A stretch of DNA of 64,000 bases, from the NCBI RefSeq assembly GCF_000013005.1, contig NC_007722.1:2237501-2301500 (forward strand), in the 5' to 3' direction. The position numbers and the translations under genes are program-made. This stretch comes from Erythrobacter litoralis HTCC2594 (GTDB lineage: Bacteria; Pseudomonadota; Alphaproteobacteria; Sphingomonadales; Sphingomonadaceae). Under the pieces are notes generated by a model, which did no database searches, was not told the origin of the DNA, and worked only from the letters and a program-made list of their open reading frames with translations. This document shows, piece by piece, positions 62,401 to 64,000 of this stretch; position 1 is the stretch's first letter, and the number at the start of each line of letters is the position of its first letter.

Positions 62401-63831
62401 ATGTCCGAATATCCCCAACTCAACCTCCTGATCGGTGGCGAGGCGATCGCGAACGGTCGCGATATGATCGACGTGATCGACCCGGCCACCGGCGAAGCGT
62501 TCGCGGCGCTTCCCAAGGCGACCAGCGACGATCTCGACGCGGCGCTCGATCACGCCAAGGCAGGGTTCGCAAGCTGGCGGGCGACAGGTGCCGACAAGCG
62601 CGAAGCGATCCTGCGCAAGGCCGCGAGCCTGATCCGCGAGCGCGCGCAAAATATCGGCGCGTCGATCACCCGCGAACAGGGCAAGCCGGTTAAGGAAGCG
62701 GTCGGCGAGACGATCTACTGCGCCATGCTGCTCGAATTCTACGCCGGCGAGTGCAAGCGCAATTACGGCAAGACGCTGGTTCGCCCCGACGGCCAGCGGG
62801 TCGAAGTGCGGCACGAGCCGGTCGGCCCGGTGGCAGGCTTCGCCGCATGGAACTTCCCGGCCTTGAACGTGATGCGCAAGATCGGTGGACCGCTGGCGGC
62901 GGGCTGCTCGGTGATCGTCAAGCCGAGCGAGGAGACCCCGGCAGGCGGCCTCGCCATGGTGCAGGCGATGCTCGATGCGGGCGTGCCGGTTGAGGCGTGC
63001 CAGGCCGTGTTCGGCAAGCCGTCGGACATTTCCGAACACCTGCTCGCCAGTCCGATCATTCGCAAGATGACCTTCACCGGATCGACAGCGGTCGGCAAGC
63101 ACTTGGCCAAGCTGGCGGCGGAGAACCTGCAGCGCACGACGCTGGAGCTGGGCGGTCATGGCCCGGTGCTGGTTTTCAACGATGCCGATATCGATGCCGC
63201 GCTCGACACCATGGCGGGCAACAAGTTCCGCAATGCCGGGCAGGTCTGCGTCAGCCCGACGCGCTTCCTAGTCGAGGAAGACGTGTTCGAGAAATTCCGC
63301 GACGGCTTCGTCGAACGCGCCGAGAAAGTGAAAGTCGGCAGCGGCTTCGACAAGGACACCGACATGGGTCCGATGGCCAGCGCGCGCGGCCCGGACGGGA
63401 TCCAGTCCAAGATCGCCGATGCGAAGGAACACGGCGCCAAGCTCCTCACCGGCGGCGAGCGGATCGGCAACCAGGGCTTCTTCCACCAGCCGACCGTGCT
63501 GAGCGAAGTGCCGACCAATGCCGAAATCATGAACGAGGAACCGTTCGGCCCGGTCGCGATCATCAATCCGATGCCCAGCTACAATGCGATGGTGGAGGAA
63601 GCCAACCGGCTACCCTATGGCCTCGCCGCCTATGCGTGGACGCAGGATAGCAAACGCCGGATGTCGCTGGCGAGCGAGATCGAAGCGGGGATGCTGGCGA
63701 TCAACGGCGGCACCGTCAGCGCAGCGGATGCGCCCTTCGGCGGGGTCAAATGGTCGGGCTACGGCCTCGAAGACGGAGCCGAAGGCGTCAGCGCTTGCAT
63801 GGTCAGCAAGACCGTGCATGAGAGCGCGTAA
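62401..63831 (+). CDS. NAD(P)-dependent aldehyde dehydrogenase
   Basis: This 476-residue enzyme oxidises an aldehyde to the acid. The general base E249 is in LELGGHGPV and the nucleophile C283 in NAGQVCVSP. WNFPALN and FTGSTAVGK bind the cofactor. The start at 62401 has GGAGAGG upstream. Motifs resemble the succinate-semialdehyde group, but specificity is not shown. A paired palindrome follows the stop, then a probable class III alcohol dehydrogenase. Confidence 0.93.
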   Translation: MSEYPQLNLLIGGEAIANGRDMIDVIDPATGEAFAALPKATSDDLDAALDHAKAGFASWRATGADKREAILRKAASLIRERAQNIGASITREQGKPVKEAVGETIYCAMLLEFYAGECKRNYGKTLVRPDGQRVEVRHEPVGPVAGFAAWNFPALNVMRKIGGPLAAGCSVIVKPSEETPAGGLAMVQAMLDAGVPVEACQAVFGKPSDISEHLLASPIIRKMTFTGSTAVGKHLAKLAAENLQRTTLELGGHGPVLVFNDADIDAALDTMAGNKFRNAGQVCVSPTRFLVEEDVFEKFRDGFVERAEKVKVGSGFDKDTDMGPMASARGPDGIQSKIADAKEHGAKLLTGGERIGNQGFFHQPTVLSEVPTNAEIMNEEPFGPVAIINPMPSYNAMVEEANRLPYGLAAYAWTQDSKRRMSLASEIEAGMLAINGGTVSAADAPFGGVKWSGYGLEDGAEGVSACMVSKTVHESA

Positions 63832-63842
63832 CAGTATTGTCC

Positions 63843-63933
63843 GTTCGCCCTGAGCCTGTCGAAGGGCTGTACTTTCTTCTGGTGCATTGCATGCCAAAAA
63901 GAAGAGCAGGGCTTCGACAGGCTCAGCCCGAAC
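63843..63933. repeat. Pair of REP-like palindromes in inverted orientation
   Basis: Two 25-base elements (63843-63867 and 63909-63933) are near-perfect inverted copies sharing TGAGCCTGTCGAA. They differ only at compensating GCCC/GGGC ends, and each can form its own short hairpin. They are separated by 41 bases. Elements of this sequence are dispersed in many Sphingomonadales genomes (recalled, not searched). It may also end the aldehyde dehydrogenase transcript. Confidence 0.8.
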
Positions 63934-63956
63934 TGATTTTTGGGAGATAGGCAAAT

Positions 63957-64000
63957 ATGAAAACCCGCGCTGCCGTCGCCTTTGAAGCCAAGAGGCCGCT
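63957..64000 (+). CDS. Start of a probable glutathione-dependent (class III) alcohol dehydrogenase
   Basis: Only 14 full codons are in the window (MKTRAAVAFEAKRP). This N-terminus is characteristic of S-(hydroxymethyl)glutathione dehydrogenases. GGGAGATAGG stands before the ATG. The product beyond the edge cannot be checked. Its position after the aldehyde dehydrogenase fits aldehyde detoxification. Confidence 0.6.
   Translation, partial: MKTRAAVAFEAKRP

Overview
The window is GC-rich, densely coded chromosomal DNA of an alphaproteobacterium. It most resembles Sphingomonadales of the Erythrobacteraceae type (Erythrobacter, Qipengyuania, Altererythrobacter), although I could run no database search. 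The clues are an NDUFA12-type complex I protein followed by a DUF2155 lipoprotein and aat, an SDHAF4-type succinate dehydrogenase assembly protein, an Oar-like TonB receptor, a fatty acyl-AMP ligase, a PHA-system protein, and the paired palindromes at 63843-63933. No CRISPR array, insertion sequence, integrase or prophage gene was seen.

Layout. 1-5.2 kb: partial acyl-CoA dehydrogenase, alpha/beta hydrolase, TPR-sulfotransferase, PhyH-type dioxygenase, nusG and secE. 5.4-8.4 kb: AGCS symporter, then a small accessory stretch holding a leaderless M23 peptidase between two near-identical terminator hairpins, two tandem 49-residue paralogous proteins, and tRNA-Trp. 8.5-11.3 kb: aat converging on recX, DUF192, NDUFA12 and DUF2155. 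11.3-17.2 kb: acyl-AMP ligase, an exported unknown, a TelA/XpaC-like/PHA-protein operon, and a TonB-domain protein. 17.3-20.7 kb: large TonB-dependent receptor. 20.9-26 kb: nucleoside transporter with a 2-oxoglutarate oxygenase, a VUT-family transporter, a PilZ-XRE fusion, and a degenerate GGDEF protein.

26-34 kb: exported propeller-amidohydrolase, then a five-gene molybdenum hydroxylase unit ([2Fe-2S] subunit, Tat-exported Mo subunit, lipoprotein cytochrome c, XdhC, MocA-like transferase). 34-42 kb: cheA, cheW, cheY, cheB and cheR, followed by a GGDEF-EAL protein and a chemoreceptor. 42-50.7 kb: tRNA-Lys, folK, aguB, SIMPL lipoprotein, exported methyltransferase-like protein, msrA, rsmB, SDHAF4-type protein, P450 and hemH. 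50.8-64 kb: a second Mo subunit without an Fe-S partner, apbC, hflK-hflC, a Do-type protease, PBP1A, msrB, GST, two exported unknowns, aldehyde dehydrogenase, a palindromic repeat pair, and the start of an alcohol dehydrogenase.

The best candidates for undescribed biology are the tandem 49-residue proteins with a hairpin touching the ribosome-binding site of the first, the PilZ-XRE fusion beside an inactive-looking GGDEF protein, the TelA/XpaC/PHA operon, and the Mo-hydroxylase unit with a perfect 9-bp inverted repeat before its first gene. Where a start differs from the longest open frame, it was chosen from the ribosome-binding site, signal peptide or family length, and this is stated.
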